Assembly (NCBI RefSeq): GCF_000788395.1 | Contig: NZ_CP009889.1 | Span: 248,001-312,000 of the forward strand | DNA: 64,000 bases | Source of the DNA: Pseudoalteromonas piratica | GTDB taxonomy: Bacteria; Pseudomonadota; Gammaproteobacteria; Enterobacterales; Alteromonadaceae | Direction: 5' to 3' | Part shown: in pieces, positions 51,289-60,195 of the stretch | How positions within the stretch are numbered: position 1 is the first letter of the stretch | How the letters are laid out: each line of letters starts with the position of its first letter | Translations under genes and position numbers: made by a program | Notes under the pieces: generated by a model | Told to the model about the DNA's origin: nothing | Database searches by the model: none | The model's input: only the letters and a program-made list of their open reading frames with translations

Positions 51289-52131
51289 ATGGATAAGTTA
51301 TTGCCCCTTGCATGTGTTGTTGGTCTGTGTACCGGCTGCTCAACTTGGCCTGAAGAAGGCCGTGGTGGTTGGGCTGAGATTTATCATCCTGATGCACCTA
51401 GTACCACAAATGGGTTTGAAAATGCTGCGCCATTTCAAGTGATGAACGAGTTTGAACATTTATCTCTTAAACTTGATTGGCTTAAAAGTCGCGGCATTAA
51501 GCACTGTATGCCGGGTCAACTTTATCAAGCGGAGTTAATGCTAACGCGCATTAATAGAACACTGTCAGCGCAAATGTATGCTGAAGCGCAACTAGACTTG
51601 CGCACCTTTTATCATCAATTACATCAGTTAGAAAATCATTTTGAACGGGTAATTAGCACAACACATTGCGGCACGGATACCCAGACGGACGATAGCAAGC
51701 TGATTGGTAAACTTGAAACCTTACTTAACAGTGATAATCAGTTTGCATTTGATAGCTTCGAGCTAACACCAAAATACCGTGTAAACCTAGCGCAAAGTGC
51801 AGAGCTATTAAAAATGTCACCTGGTACGCAGGTGTTACTTGTTGGTCACACAGATATAAACGGTGACAAAATCAGTAACTTTGAACTTGCTTATAAGCGT
51901 GCTGAGAGTGTGAAGAGTTGGTTAACTTTATACGGTGTCAACCCAGAGCAAGTGAATACTTTGGCACAAGGGGCACAAGTACCTTTCTCAAACGAACCTG
52001 AAAGCGTGCAAAAGCAACACTCTGATCGCCGTGTTAACGCATATATTTTATCTAGCTCATCTGCAGCCAGTGAACTGACTAAAGTGAAACCACTTACCGA
52101 GTGGACGCGCGCTTTAGAAGATAAGGAGTAA
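51289..52131 (+). CDS. sypB: OmpA-domain lipoprotein, SypB-like
   Basis: A 280-aa outer-membrane lipoprotein with lipobox LCTGC (Cys17). Residues about 60-130 are helical. The OmpA C-terminal domain covers about 150-255 (FAFDSFELTPKYRVNLAQ, LLVGHTDINGDKISNFE, RAESVKSWLTLYGV, SDRRVNAYI), with the usual peptidoglycan-binding Asp and Arg. It follows sypA by 18 bases after GAAGGAAG. In the syp systems this protein is part of the export or envelope-anchoring apparatus. Confidence 0.82.
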   Translation: MDKLLPLACVVGLCTGCSTWPEEGRGGWAEIYHPDAPSTTNGFENAAPFQVMNEFEHLSLKLDWLKSRGIKHCMPGQLYQAELMLTRINRTLSAQMYAEAQLDLRTFYHQLHQLENHFERVISTTHCGTDTQTDDSKLIGKLETLLNSDNQFAFDSFELTPKYRVNLAQSAELLKMSPGTQVLLVGHTDINGDKISNFELAYKRAESVKSWLTLYGVNPEQVNTLAQGAQVPFSNEPESVQKQHSDRRVNAYILSSSSAASELTKVKPLTEWTRALEDKE

Positions 52132-52136
52132 ATAGT

Positions 52137-54224
52137 ATGAAACAGCTAATTTACCTTACATTATTTCTATTTTTCAACATTGCTACTGCGAACGACAATG
52201 ATGATGAAGCCATCATTGAAGTAGGGAATAAGGTTTTCTTTAATGTGCCAGGTGAAGTTGATTTTGAGAAAGCATTCGAAGTAGATGACAAAGGCTTTGT
52301 TGATTTACCTGAGATTGGCAAACTAAAGCTTGCAGGCAAAACGCCGAAACGTGCAGAAGCGGAAGTTAAAATGAAATTGGCCGGTGTGTACAAAGCATTG
52401 GGTAAATTTTACTTAGAAGTTCGCTCTAGAGACTTATTAGTAACGGTGCTTGGTTATGTTAATAATCCATCTCAAGTAAGCGTGCCTGCTAATGGCAATA
52501 TTCAAATGGTGATTGCAAAGGCTGAAGGGATAAAGCCAGGTGCGCAGCTCAATAAATTGCAAATCCGTCGTGGTGATACAACAACAACATTTGACTACAA
52601 AGCTTACCTTGATAGTGGTGATACAAACTTGCTACCGCCACTACGTTCGGGTGACACCGTATTTGTACCTGTGTCTCCTTTGCTTGGTAATGTACAAATC
52701 GATTTTGATGCACAAACTTTAGCAAGTGCAGGTGATGCGGACGGGCAGGGACAAGCGGTTACGTTATTTGGTGAATTACATAGCCCGGGCAGTTTTTCAT
52801 ATAAGCCAGATATGACGATTATTGATGCCCTAATGCGCGCTGAAGGGGTAACGCGTTACGCAGATGTGACTAAAATTCGCGTTATTCAAAATAACCAACC
52901 CACCATCTTTGATTTAAAGCAGTATCTTGATTCAGGTGACACAGGTTTATTGCCTAAGATTAACGCAGGTACCACCATTTTTGTACCAATTATGGTTGAT
53001 GATGTGAACACCACGGCTCGAACTGTTTACATCATGGGTGAGGTACAAAAACCAGGTGCTTATGAGGCGAGTAATGGCTTTGGATTCCTTGATATTCTTG
53101 CAAATGCGGGTGGTCCTACACGTTTTGCGGAAACACGCCAAATCAAAATTTTAACCCCTGAGGGCAATAACATTCTATTTGACTTATTGGCCTACAGTGA
53201 AGGGTATAGCACGGTAGGTATTCCTACCATTGCTGCGGGTGATGTTATTTTTGTGCCTGAAAAAACGGATATTAACGAAAAAAGCTGGCTTAAAGTAGCA
53301 CCCACTCGTGCGGTGAAAATTATGGGGGCGATTCATCACCCAGGTCGTTATGAGTGGAGCGATGAAATGGACTTTACAGATCTATTTGCTCACGCTGGAG
53401 GCCCAACAAAAGGTGCGAACGTCAATGACATTAAGATCATTCGTCAAGGTCAGTTGCTTCAACGCTTTAGTTTAGATGAATACGCAAACAGTGAAGATAA
53501 CAACTACTCTCTACCTAACATCATCGCTGGTGATACCATTATTGTTGAGGAGTTACCGCATGATCCGAAAGACAATAAATCACAATGGGTACGTCAAGAT
53601 GCAAAAAGCTCTATTTATGTACTCGGTCAAGTGGGAGCACCTGGACGTTATGCGTTTGATAAATCACTTCACTTTTTAGACATTATTTCTGCTGCGGATG
53701 GTCCAACGGATGATGCTGACTTGCGTAATATTCGCATTACACACCGTAATGGCACTCAATCGCGCGTTAGCAAGCTAAACTTGGCATTGTATTTTGAAAC
53801 AGGTGATGAAACCTTGTTCCCCCGTGTATTACCTGGCGATACTATTTTTGTTCCAGAAAAAAGCAAAGACTGGTTACGTCAGCCAAAAGATCAAGTAGTT
53901 CGTATTATGGGAGCGATAAAGCAACCTGGTCGCTACAGCTTTGATGACTCGATGACGTTACTCGATGTATTAGCAGAAGCTGGTGGTCCAACATCGGAAG
54001 CCTTGATCAGCAAGATTGTTGTAATCAATCACGGCTGTTGTAAGGAGCAGTCGCGTCGCTTTGATTTAGAAAAATTTATTAAACAGCCTAATTCAGCCAA
54101 TATTCCACTATTACGTGCCGGTGATACTGTTTACATTCCGGATCAAGGCCAAGACTTTACGCAACGTGCAAAGAGTTCGCTGCTTGATATTTTAACTGTT
54201 GTAGCATTGGCGGTGAGTTTATGA
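52137..54224 (+). CDS. sypC: Polysaccharide export protein with six SLBB repeats, SypC-like
   Basis: A 695-aa exported protein (signal peptide about 1-18, no lipobox cysteine). A Poly_export-type start (EVGNKVFFNVPGEVDF, then VDLPEIGKLKLAGKTPKRAE) is followed by six tandem SLBB-like modules, each opening with a strand such as VTVLGYV, VTLFGEL, VYIMGEV, VKIMGAI, IYVLGQV and VRIMGAI, and ending near GDTVFVP. Typical Wza proteins have one to three SLBB-like modules. The C-terminal helix (SSLLDILTVVALAVSL) would cross the outer membrane. It is 5 bases after sypB and overlaps sypD by 4 bases. Confidence 0.84.
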   Translation: MKQLIYLTLFLFFNIATANDNDDEAIIEVGNKVFFNVPGEVDFEKAFEVDDKGFVDLPEIGKLKLAGKTPKRAEAEVKMKLAGVYKALGKFYLEVRSRDLLVTVLGYVNNPSQVSVPANGNIQMVIAKAEGIKPGAQLNKLQIRRGDTTTTFDYKAYLDSGDTNLLPPLRSGDTVFVPVSPLLGNVQIDFDAQTLASAGDADGQGQAVTLFGELHSPGSFSYKPDMTIIDALMRAEGVTRYADVTKIRVIQNNQPTIFDLKQYLDSGDTGLLPKINAGTTIFVPIMVDDVNTTARTVYIMGEVQKPGAYEASNGFGFLDILANAGGPTRFAETRQIKILTPEGNNILFDLLAYSEGYSTVGIPTIAAGDVIFVPEKTDINEKSWLKVAPTRAVKIMGAIHHPGRYEWSDEMDFTDLFAHAGGPTKGANVNDIKIIRQGQLLQRFSLDEYANSEDNNYSLPNIIAGDTIIVEELPHDPKDNKSQWVRQDAKSSIYVLGQVGAPGRYAFDKSLHFLDIISAADGPTDDADLRNIRITHRNGTQSRVSKLNLALYFETGDETLFPRVLPGDTIFVPEKSKDWLRQPKDQVVRIMGAIKQPGRYSFDDSMTLLDVLAEAGGPTSEALISKIVVINHGCCKEQSRRFDLEKFIKQPNSANIPLLRAGDTVYIPDQGQDFTQRAKSSLLDILTVVALAVSL

Positions 54225-54931
54225 AAATTATTCCAAAAAACTATCAAGAACTTGAAGTGATCTTTGAGGCAATAAACAGCGAAAACTCACGGTGTATAGC
54301 ATTTGCCTCACCAAATGGTTACTCGGGAGCTACGTCACTAGCCATTAGCGTTGCTAAACGGTTAAGTGGTCGGAATGAACGGGTGTTAGTGATTGATTTA
54401 AATACGTGTAATCCAATCACTAGCGATGAGTTAACGAGTATACCAAATGCATTAGCAACTTGGTCTTTTGGAGATATTAGTTGTCAGCTTAATGCTCAAA
54501 TGGTAGAGGATTTCTACTTTTTGAGTATTACTCAGCTAAAAGATTTGGCGTTAGTGCGAGAAAAGGATGTCTTTGGCATGGCAATTTTAATGTTAAAACA
54601 AGAGTTTGATTATATTTTGTTTGATATGTCGCCAATTTGTAAGCGTAATCATGCTAATTTTCCTCTGCATTTACTGTTTTCAGTTACTGATTTATTACTA
54701 CTTGATATTGCCATCGGCAAGACGACGCAAGAAACACTGGATACGGTTGTCAGTGAATTAAAGCAAGCACATTGTAAACGCTACGAAATTGTCGTGAGTC
54801 AAATGTATATGCCGCCTCTTGGGGAGAGAATAATCGACAGTATTAACCAACGATTTGCTAAATTACCTAAACTAAAACATCGTTTAATTAAATTGGTAAA
54901 TAAACAACAGTGGTTGTTTCATGGAGTGTGA
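54221..54931 (+). CDS. sypD: BY-kinase-like ATPase with degenerate Walker A, SypD-like
   Basis: A 236-aa protein with the fold of CpsD-type tyrosine kinases. The Walker A region reads ASPNGYSGATSLAIS: the expected GKT/S is GAT, so the catalytic lysine is missing. Walker A' (VLVIDL, Asp59) and Walker B (FDYILFDMSP) are present. The tail ends in basic residues and KQQWLFHGV, with no tyrosine cluster. I infer that it cannot act as a normal kinase and may serve as a structural or ATP-independent partner of the export complex. It overlaps sypC by 4 bases and is followed 3 bases later by sypE. Confidence 0.78.
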   Translation: MKIIPKNYQELEVIFEAINSENSRCIAFASPNGYSGATSLAISVAKRLSGRNERVLVIDLNTCNPITSDELTSIPNALATWSFGDISCQLNAQMVEDFYFLSITQLKDLALVREKDVFGMAILMLKQEFDYILFDMSPICKRNHANFPLHLLFSVTDLLLLDIAIGKTTQETLDTVVSELKQAHCKRYEIVVSQMYMPPLGERIIDSINQRFAKLPKLKHRLIKLVNKQQWLFHGV

Positions 54932-54933
54932 CT

Positions 54934-56400
54934 ATGAATGTTTTGTTTTACCGTCGTTTTAATCTGATTTGGTCAACCTTACATTCGGTCAGAGAAATTT
55001 TATTGACCTTGCTTGCTCGACTCGATGTCGAAAGTGATGAAATTGATAATACTGGGCTAGTTGTTACTGAATATCTGACAAACTTAATCCGCCACAGTGA
55101 GGGAGAAGATGAAGCGGTTACATTGGTTATTGGGCGCACTTTAAATAACATCACTATCGAATTAGTGGATCCGACAAGTTATTTCCACCCGACCTTATCA
55201 CAACAAAATAACACTGATTTAAGTGATGGCGAGTTGCGAGAGGGCGGTATGGGATTGGCCTTGATTGCCCATTACTTTCCGGATTTTAAATACTTTTCAA
55301 ACGCAGGTAAAAATCATTTTAGCTTTACCTTGGCACTCAAAAAAATTAAAAACCGTATTGTGATCATTGATGATGACAAGGCCAGTTTGCAACTTATTAA
55401 TGCATATTTAACAAGCGATTACGAATGTCATGCGTTTGATGATGAACATCAGGCGTACCAATACCTTATAGGTCATAATGTTGATTTACTCGTGATTGAT
55501 ATGAATTTAAACGTCATGCTAGCGGATGAGTTTTTATCCAATATCAAACAACTCGAGCACCTTAATAGCATTGGTATTATCGTGATTTCCGGTGATGGTA
55601 GCCGTGAAACAATGTTGAAAGCGCATTTGTGTGGTGTTGATGACTATTTAGTCAAACCCGTCAGTAAACAGCAACTTGAATTAGTGTGCGAACGCGTTAA
55701 AAGTCGCTGCGATACACGAACATTGCAGCGTAAAGTAAGTGCACAGGAAACACAAATTGCCACTTATGCTTGTGATGAATTGTTGCTTTCAGCATATGGG
55801 AATATTGCCTCAGGCGGCGGTGGAGATGTGATTTTGCATCATGCTATGGAAAAAAACACCTTTGTCTTTTTTGCCGATGTAATGGGACATGGCGAGAAGG
55901 CGCAACGTGTCGCGCTAGAACTGAGAGGGTTTGTGAAAGGCTTACTGACTTCGCCTTACAATGATTTTACTGCTTTTGTGAACACATTGGCTCGCACCTT
56001 AGTGAAACAGGCATTTATGCAACAAACGTTAGTAACCTTTATTGCCTTAGAAATTACTCAGCGCGAAATTAGCTTTATTAATGCAGGCCACCCAATTCCT
56101 CTTTGCATGTCCAGCCAACAAGATGCGATTCAAGTTGGTTCAGTACAGCCTTTATTGGGGTTATCATCAAACTATCAATACCACAAAGAACACATCATAC
56201 TAGATGAGGGAGATAGTTTAGTGATGGCGACCGATGGTTTATTTGAAAATCATGAAAATTGCAATGCATTAACCGAGTTGATAAAAGTAATTAATGCATC
56301 CAAAACAACATTAAACTGTGATTCGAGCGCACTTTGGTCTAAATGTTTGCCAAGATTGTCAAAAGAGATTGACGATTCCTCTCTCCTGGTACTTAATTAG
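54934..56400 (+). CDS. sypE: Kinase-receiver-PP2C regulator, SypE-like
   Basis: A 488-aa three-domain protein. Residues 1-135 form an RsbW-type HATPase (VVTEYLTNLIRHS with Glu46 and Asn50, then EGGMGLALIAHYF), residues about 140-255 a receiver (IVIIDDD, phospho-Asp189 in LLVIDMN, LVKPV) and residues about 280-488 a PP2C/SpoIIE phosphatase (FADVMGHGE, INAGHPIPL, MATDGLFE). This is the exact layout of V. fischeri SypE, which both phosphorylates and dephosphorylates SypA depending on its receiver. The STAS partner is encoded 4 kb upstream in the same operon. The ATG at 54934 follows GGAG; an earlier frame start is unlikely. Confidence 0.86.
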   Translation: MNVLFYRRFNLIWSTLHSVREILLTLLARLDVESDEIDNTGLVVTEYLTNLIRHSEGEDEAVTLVIGRTLNNITIELVDPTSYFHPTLSQQNNTDLSDGELREGGMGLALIAHYFPDFKYFSNAGKNHFSFTLALKKIKNRIVIIDDDKASLQLINAYLTSDYECHAFDDEHQAYQYLIGHNVDLLVIDMNLNVMLADEFLSNIKQLEHLNSIGIIVISGDGSRETMLKAHLCGVDDYLVKPVSKQQLELVCERVKSRCDTRTLQRKVSAQETQIATYACDELLLSAYGNIASGGGGDVILHHAMEKNTFVFFADVMGHGEKAQRVALELRGFVKGLLTSPYNDFTAFVNTLARTLVKQAFMQQTLVTFIALEITQREISFINAGHPIPLCMSSQQDAIQVGSVQPLLGLSSNYQYHKEHIILDEGDSLVMATDGLFENHENCNALTELIKVINASKTTLNCDSSALWSKCLPRLSKEIDDSSLLVLN

Positions 56401-56438
56401 GTTAAGGAAAATTATTAAATGTGATCAGGAGGTTGCCT

Positions 56439-57860
56439 ATGCCGAATAAGATCTTAATTGTTGAAGATACCGAGTCACTCGCTCTTTTATATCAGTCTTA
56501 CCTTATCCCTACAGGCATGCAAACAGAAATTGCCTATACAGGGCAAGAAGCGCTTGATTACCTAGCAAACAACAAACCTGATCTGATCATGCTCGATGTG
56601 ATGTTACCCGACATGAGCGGGATGGACATCCTTGCACAATTACCAGCCAATGATCGCCCGCGGGTTGTAGTTTTAACAGCACATGCCAGTAAAGAATTAG
56701 CTGTTGATGCGATTCGCTATGGTGCCGCAGACTTTATTGAAAAACCTGTAGATGCTGAACGCTTTCGTATTACCGTCAACAATGCATTAAAGCTTAATTC
56801 ACTCAGTGAAACGGTTGAGAAATATCAATCGCGCTATGAGAATGGTCGCTTTTGTGAGTTGATTGGCAGTTCAGCCCCGATGCAATCGGTCTATCAAATT
56901 ATTAGTAATGCTGCGAATAGTAAGGCGACCGTATTTATTACCGGTGAGAGCGGAACAGGTAAAGAGCTGTGTGCCCGTGCCATTCATCAATGCAGTGAGC
57001 GAAATAAAAAACCGTTTATCGCGATTAATTGTGCTGCCATTCCAAAAGACCTGATTGAAAGTGAAATTTTTGGTCATGTTAAAGGGGCGTTTACAGGGGC
57101 TACTAATAACCGCGAAGGTGCTGCGGGTATGGCAAATGGCGGTACCTTGTTTCTAGATGAATTATGCGAAATGGATTTGAACTTACAAAGTAAGTTACTG
57201 CGCTTTATTCAAACTGGGTGTTTTCAAAAAGTAGGCAGTGAACAACAGCAACAAGTTGACGTTCGGTTTGTTTGTGCAACGAATCGCGATCCTTGGTTAG
57301 AAGTTCAAGCGGGGCGCTTTAGAGAAGATTTATATTACCGTTTGTATGTTATCCCTGTGCAGTTACCGCCGCTTCGTCAGCGTGGTCAAGATGTAATTCA
57401 AATTGCTGAGGCGCTATTCTCTCGCATTGCAAGTGAAGAAGGACAAAAATTTGAAGGGCTAAGTGATGATGCTAAGCACCACTTAATGGCATACAGCTGG
57501 CCAGGTAATGTGCGTCAATTAGAGAATATGATTCGCAATACGGTGGTGCTTAACAATACCGCATGGATTGAAAAACGCATGTTTCCACCGTTTCCGCAAA
57601 CTAATACGGCACATGAAGGAACAGTGGCCGCTCAAGTAAGTGCGCCGGCAACACTTTCGACCCCAAGCATAGAAACCACCAATCTATTACGTAGCAGTGA
57701 TATTGAACCACTATGGATAGTTGAAAAACGTTATATTGAAAAGGCCATTGCTGCCTGTAATGACAATGTGCCAAAAGCCGCAGCGTTATTAGATATCAGC
57801 CCGTCGACCATTTATCGCAAAATGAAAACATGGGAGCAAATGGCTGAGCAAGCATATTAA
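56439..57860 (+). CDS. sypG: Sigma-54-dependent response regulator, SypG-like
   Basis: A 473-aa NtrC-family activator. The receiver has Asp53 (LIMLDVMLPDMSG) and LTAHAS/EKPVD. The AAA+ domain has GESGTGKE (169-176), the sigma-54 contact loop GAFTGA (216-221) and an arginine-finger region FREDLYYRL. A Fis-type helix-turn-helix ends the chain (AACNDNVPKAAALLDISPSTIYRKM). CAGGAGG gives a strong ribosome site before the ATG at 56439. It should bind enhancer palindromes and open sigma-54 promoters; this locus has such promoters at 37.9, 43.7 and 46.3 kb, and a weaker one at 50.9 kb. It is last in the sypA-G operon. Confidence 0.9.
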   Translation: MPNKILIVEDTESLALLYQSYLIPTGMQTEIAYTGQEALDYLANNKPDLIMLDVMLPDMSGMDILAQLPANDRPRVVVLTAHASKELAVDAIRYGAADFIEKPVDAERFRITVNNALKLNSLSETVEKYQSRYENGRFCELIGSSAPMQSVYQIISNAANSKATVFITGESGTGKELCARAIHQCSERNKKPFIAINCAAIPKDLIESEIFGHVKGAFTGATNNREGAAGMANGGTLFLDELCEMDLNLQSKLLRFIQTGCFQKVGSEQQQQVDVRFVCATNRDPWLEVQAGRFREDLYYRLYVIPVQLPPLRQRGQDVIQIAEALFSRIASEEGQKFEGLSDDAKHHLMAYSWPGNVRQLENMIRNTVVLNNTAWIEKRMFPPFPQTNTAHEGTVAAQVSAPATLSTPSIETTNLLRSSDIEPLWIVEKRYIEKAIAACNDNVPKAAALLDISPSTIYRKMKTWEQMAEQAY

Positions 57861-58861
57861 CTAAAATACAGCTTACTCAGTTGTGCATATTGTGTTTTAC
57901 CAGAATAAAATCGGTGTAGCTGGCTGGTGGCATTTTTCACTAAATAATTCCGCTCTTGTTGGCTCATAAAAAGGACGGTTTTTATTTTAGTGACTAATGC
58001 TTGGTGTGTTTGATTGTCAGTGATAAGCCCGGTTTGATTGTTACTGATTACTTTTTCAATCGCACCCACTGCATTGGCGATACACAACACTTTATTATCC
58101 ATTGCTTCAAGTAATACCATGGGTAATCCTTCTTCCCGAGAGCAAATAACCAAGATATCAATATTTTTCCATAGGGTTGAATCTGTTTGGTGGCCATGAA
58201 AAATGGTATTTGCTGACGCTGACTTTTTGAGTTCAGAGGCCATCGGGCCATCGCCATAAACATGAAACGCGAGTCTATCTTGATGCTGAAATTGAGTTGC
58301 TAGTTTAATAAACCTGTCTGGCGCTTTTTCATAAGATAAACGCCCCACAAAAGCGACATTAAGTTGTTTTTCCGGTGGTTTTTTTAGTGGATTATTGGGC
58401 ACAATAAAGTTTGCAATAAATTGGCTGTTTTTTACTCTTTCGCTGAGTTGCTCAGCAACAACTAAATTTCTTGATAGCCTGCTTGTAATCTGATCAAGCC
58501 AATTGTACACACGCACCCTGCCAGCGCCTTTTTCGCCAGCATGGTATGTGGAAACACAGGTATGGCCTGTAACTTTGCAGGTCAGTCTGCCAATAATGCC
58601 CGCTTTGTAGCCATGGGTATGTACTACACAATCTGCATTTTTTTTGAGATAGTGGAAAAGATCCTGTGCTCTGCCGCTTAAACATTGATAAGCACATTGA
58701 TTTTCTGTCAGTAAATCATAGAGCTGCTGATTACGGTGATCTTGATAGAAAAGCACAGAAACAGGGACATTTTGCGATTTCATTAGTTTCACTAACTCAA
58801 CAATGTGTGATTCAATGCCACCAAATAGGCTAGAATCTAAAAACAGTACAAGATTTCGCAT
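57857..58861 (-). CDS. Glycosyltransferase family 4 (SypH/J-like position)
   Basis: A 334-aa GT-B enzyme. The N-terminal domain has LDSSLFGGIESHIVELVKLM and VHTHGYKAGIIGRL; the donor domain has VAFVGRLSYEKAPDRFI, VYGDGPMASEL and CSREEGLPMVLLEAMDNK. It overlaps the end of sypG tail to tail by 4 bases and faces the Hpt gene with only 26 bases between starts, so its promoter must overlap the Hpt start or lie inside that gene. Confidence 0.84.
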   Translation of the reverse strand: MRNLVLFLDSSLFGGIESHIVELVKLMKSQNVPVSVLFYQDHRNQQLYDLLTENQCAYQCLSGRAQDLFHYLKKNADCVVHTHGYKAGIIGRLTCKVTGHTCVSTYHAGEKGAGRVRVYNWLDQITSRLSRNLVVAEQLSERVKNSQFIANFIVPNNPLKKPPEKQLNVAFVGRLSYEKAPDRFIKLATQFQHQDRLAFHVYGDGPMASELKKSASANTIFHGHQTDSTLWKNIDILVICSREEGLPMVLLEAMDNKVLCIANAVGAIEKVISNNQTGLITDNQTHQALVTKIKTVLFMSQQERNYLVKNATSQLHRFYSGKTQYAQLSKLYFS

Positions 58862-58887
58862 AATTTATCTCCTCGACAAGGAACGCT

Positions 58888-59205
58888 ATGTTTAATCAAA
58901 CAACCTTAGAACAACTGGAAGCTGATGTTGGCAAAGAGGTGCTTGCCCAACTCTTTGACGTTTTTAAAAAAGAAGCAACCAAGCTTACAGAGCAACTGAT
59001 GGCGTGTACCACGCTTGACGAAGAATGCATCCGTCTTAGTCATAGCCTTAAAAGTTGCGCCCGATCGTATGGTGCTGATCAATTGGCGGCGCTTGCCCAA
59101 ACGTTAGAGTCACTAGCCAAAGAAAATGATTCCAGCTTTTTTAACGAACGCGCGTTATTAGTTGAAATCCACCAAGCTACCATGGCCGCTTTACCAAAAC
59201 GCTAA
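58888..59205 (+). CDS. Stand-alone Hpt phosphotransfer protein
   Basis: A 105-aa four-helix Hpt protein. The phosphorylated histidine is His52 in LSHSLKSCARSYGA, a typical H-S-L-K-S/G motif. The chain has no other domain. In V. fischeri SypF the Hpt domain is fused to the kinase and is the part essential for signalling to SypG; here the hybrid kinase at 60261 has no Hpt and this small protein is the likely link to the SypG-like regulator. AAGGAACG stands before the ATG. The stop overlaps the YvcK-like gene by 4 bases. Confidence 0.86.
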   Translation: MFNQTTLEQLEADVGKEVLAQLFDVFKKEATKLTEQLMACTTLDEECIRLSHSLKSCARSYGADQLAALAQTLESLAKENDSSFFNERALLVEIHQATMAALPKR

Positions 59206-60092
59206 TGCACCTTGGCGCTCATGGTGGTTGTTTGCTCACTGGTATTAGGTAACCATTGCTCAATAATATGTTTTAGTTGCGATTTATTATGTGTATCGGT
59301 TGATTGCTCTTTTTCGATGGCACGTAAGTCCATTGCCTCAAATGCATCGGGTGTCAGGCATACATCAAAAAACTTGTAGCCTAGAATATCCATCGCTTTT
59401 GCAAGTTGCTCGTTTGATGCGAGCTGATCAACAACACTGTGTTCAGGGGCTAAATTTTCGATAAAAATACGACAACCCGCTGTGCGACATAATGCATCAC
59501 GAATGTCGTTAAGTAATAAGGGTGGCATTACACTGGTGAGTAAGCTTCCTGGACCAAGCAAAATTAAATCAGCCTTGTAGATCGCTTCAACTGCTTGCTG
59601 ATTCGCAATCACTTGTTTAGATAGACTCAGGTCTGCTGGGAAAGTCGAAAGTGCATCCACATTACATTCTCCAAAAATGGTGTCACCTGACGCAGTGGTA
59701 GCAATTAAATCTACCGGCGTAGTTGTCATCGGTAAGACAGCGTGTTTAACCCCTAACATGGCACAAAATACGTTGACCGCGTCATTGGCGTTTTGAGTTA
59801 GCTGACACAAAGCACTTAATAAAATGTTACCAAAACTATGGCCTTTAAGATCGTTGTTTGATTCAAAGCGCTGTTCGCTCAAAACAGACAGCACATTATC
59901 TTGATTTGCCAATGCACTCACGCAACGTCTGATATCGCCGAGTGCGATTTGGCTTTGATCTTGACGTAAGCGGCCAGTACTGCCACCGTTATCAGTGGTA
60001 GTGACAATCGCCGTGAGTGAACAGGGCATAGTTTTTAATGCACTTAATACTTGAGAAAGGCCGTGCCCTCCACCGATACAGACTATATTCAT
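59202..60092 (-). CDS. YvcK/CofD-family protein
   Basis: A 296-aa protein of the CofD/YvcK superfamily. IVCIGGGHGLSQVLSALK is the phosphate-binding start, TDNGGSTGRLR and LGDIRRCVSAL follow, and later HSFGNILLSAL and LILLGPGSLLTSVMP complete the pattern. YvcK-type members bind UDP-sugars and influence cell-wall or morphogenesis control; typical YvcK proteins are about 300-320 aa, so this is full length. It lies inside the syp-like locus between the Hpt and hybrid-kinase genes and is convergent with the Hpt gene. A UDP-sugar-binding role would suit a polysaccharide locus, but this is inference. Confidence 0.8.
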   Translation of the reverse strand: MNIVCIGGGHGLSQVLSALKTMPCSLTAIVTTTDNGGSTGRLRQDQSQIALGDIRRCVSALANQDNVLSVLSEQRFESNNDLKGHSFGNILLSALCQLTQNANDAVNVFCAMLGVKHAVLPMTTTPVDLIATTASGDTIFGECNVDALSTFPADLSLSKQVIANQQAVEAIYKADLILLGPGSLLTSVMPPLLLNDIRDALCRTAGCRIFIENLAPEHSVVDQLASNEQLAKAMDILGYKFFDVCLTPDAFEAMDLRAIEKEQSTDTHNKSQLKHIIEQWLPNTSEQTTTMSAKVH

Positions 60093-60182
60093 AACTTGCC
60101 CTCAGCTGGTTTGATACAGTTAATGATTCAATTACTGTACCAAGATAAAAGTGGCTAAAAGGGGGGGGATCACGGATTTAAT

Positions 60183-60195
60183 TTGCATTTTGCAA
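60183..60195. promoter_or_regulatory. TTGCA-N3-TGCAA box upstream of the hybrid kinase gene
   Basis: TTGCATTTTGCAA matches the palindrome of promoters P1-P4. It lies 66 bases before the kinase start and about 90 bases before the divergent YvcK-like gene. I found no GG-N10-GC element on either strand in this gap, so the box could act as a feedback site by another mechanism. Confidence 0.45.
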
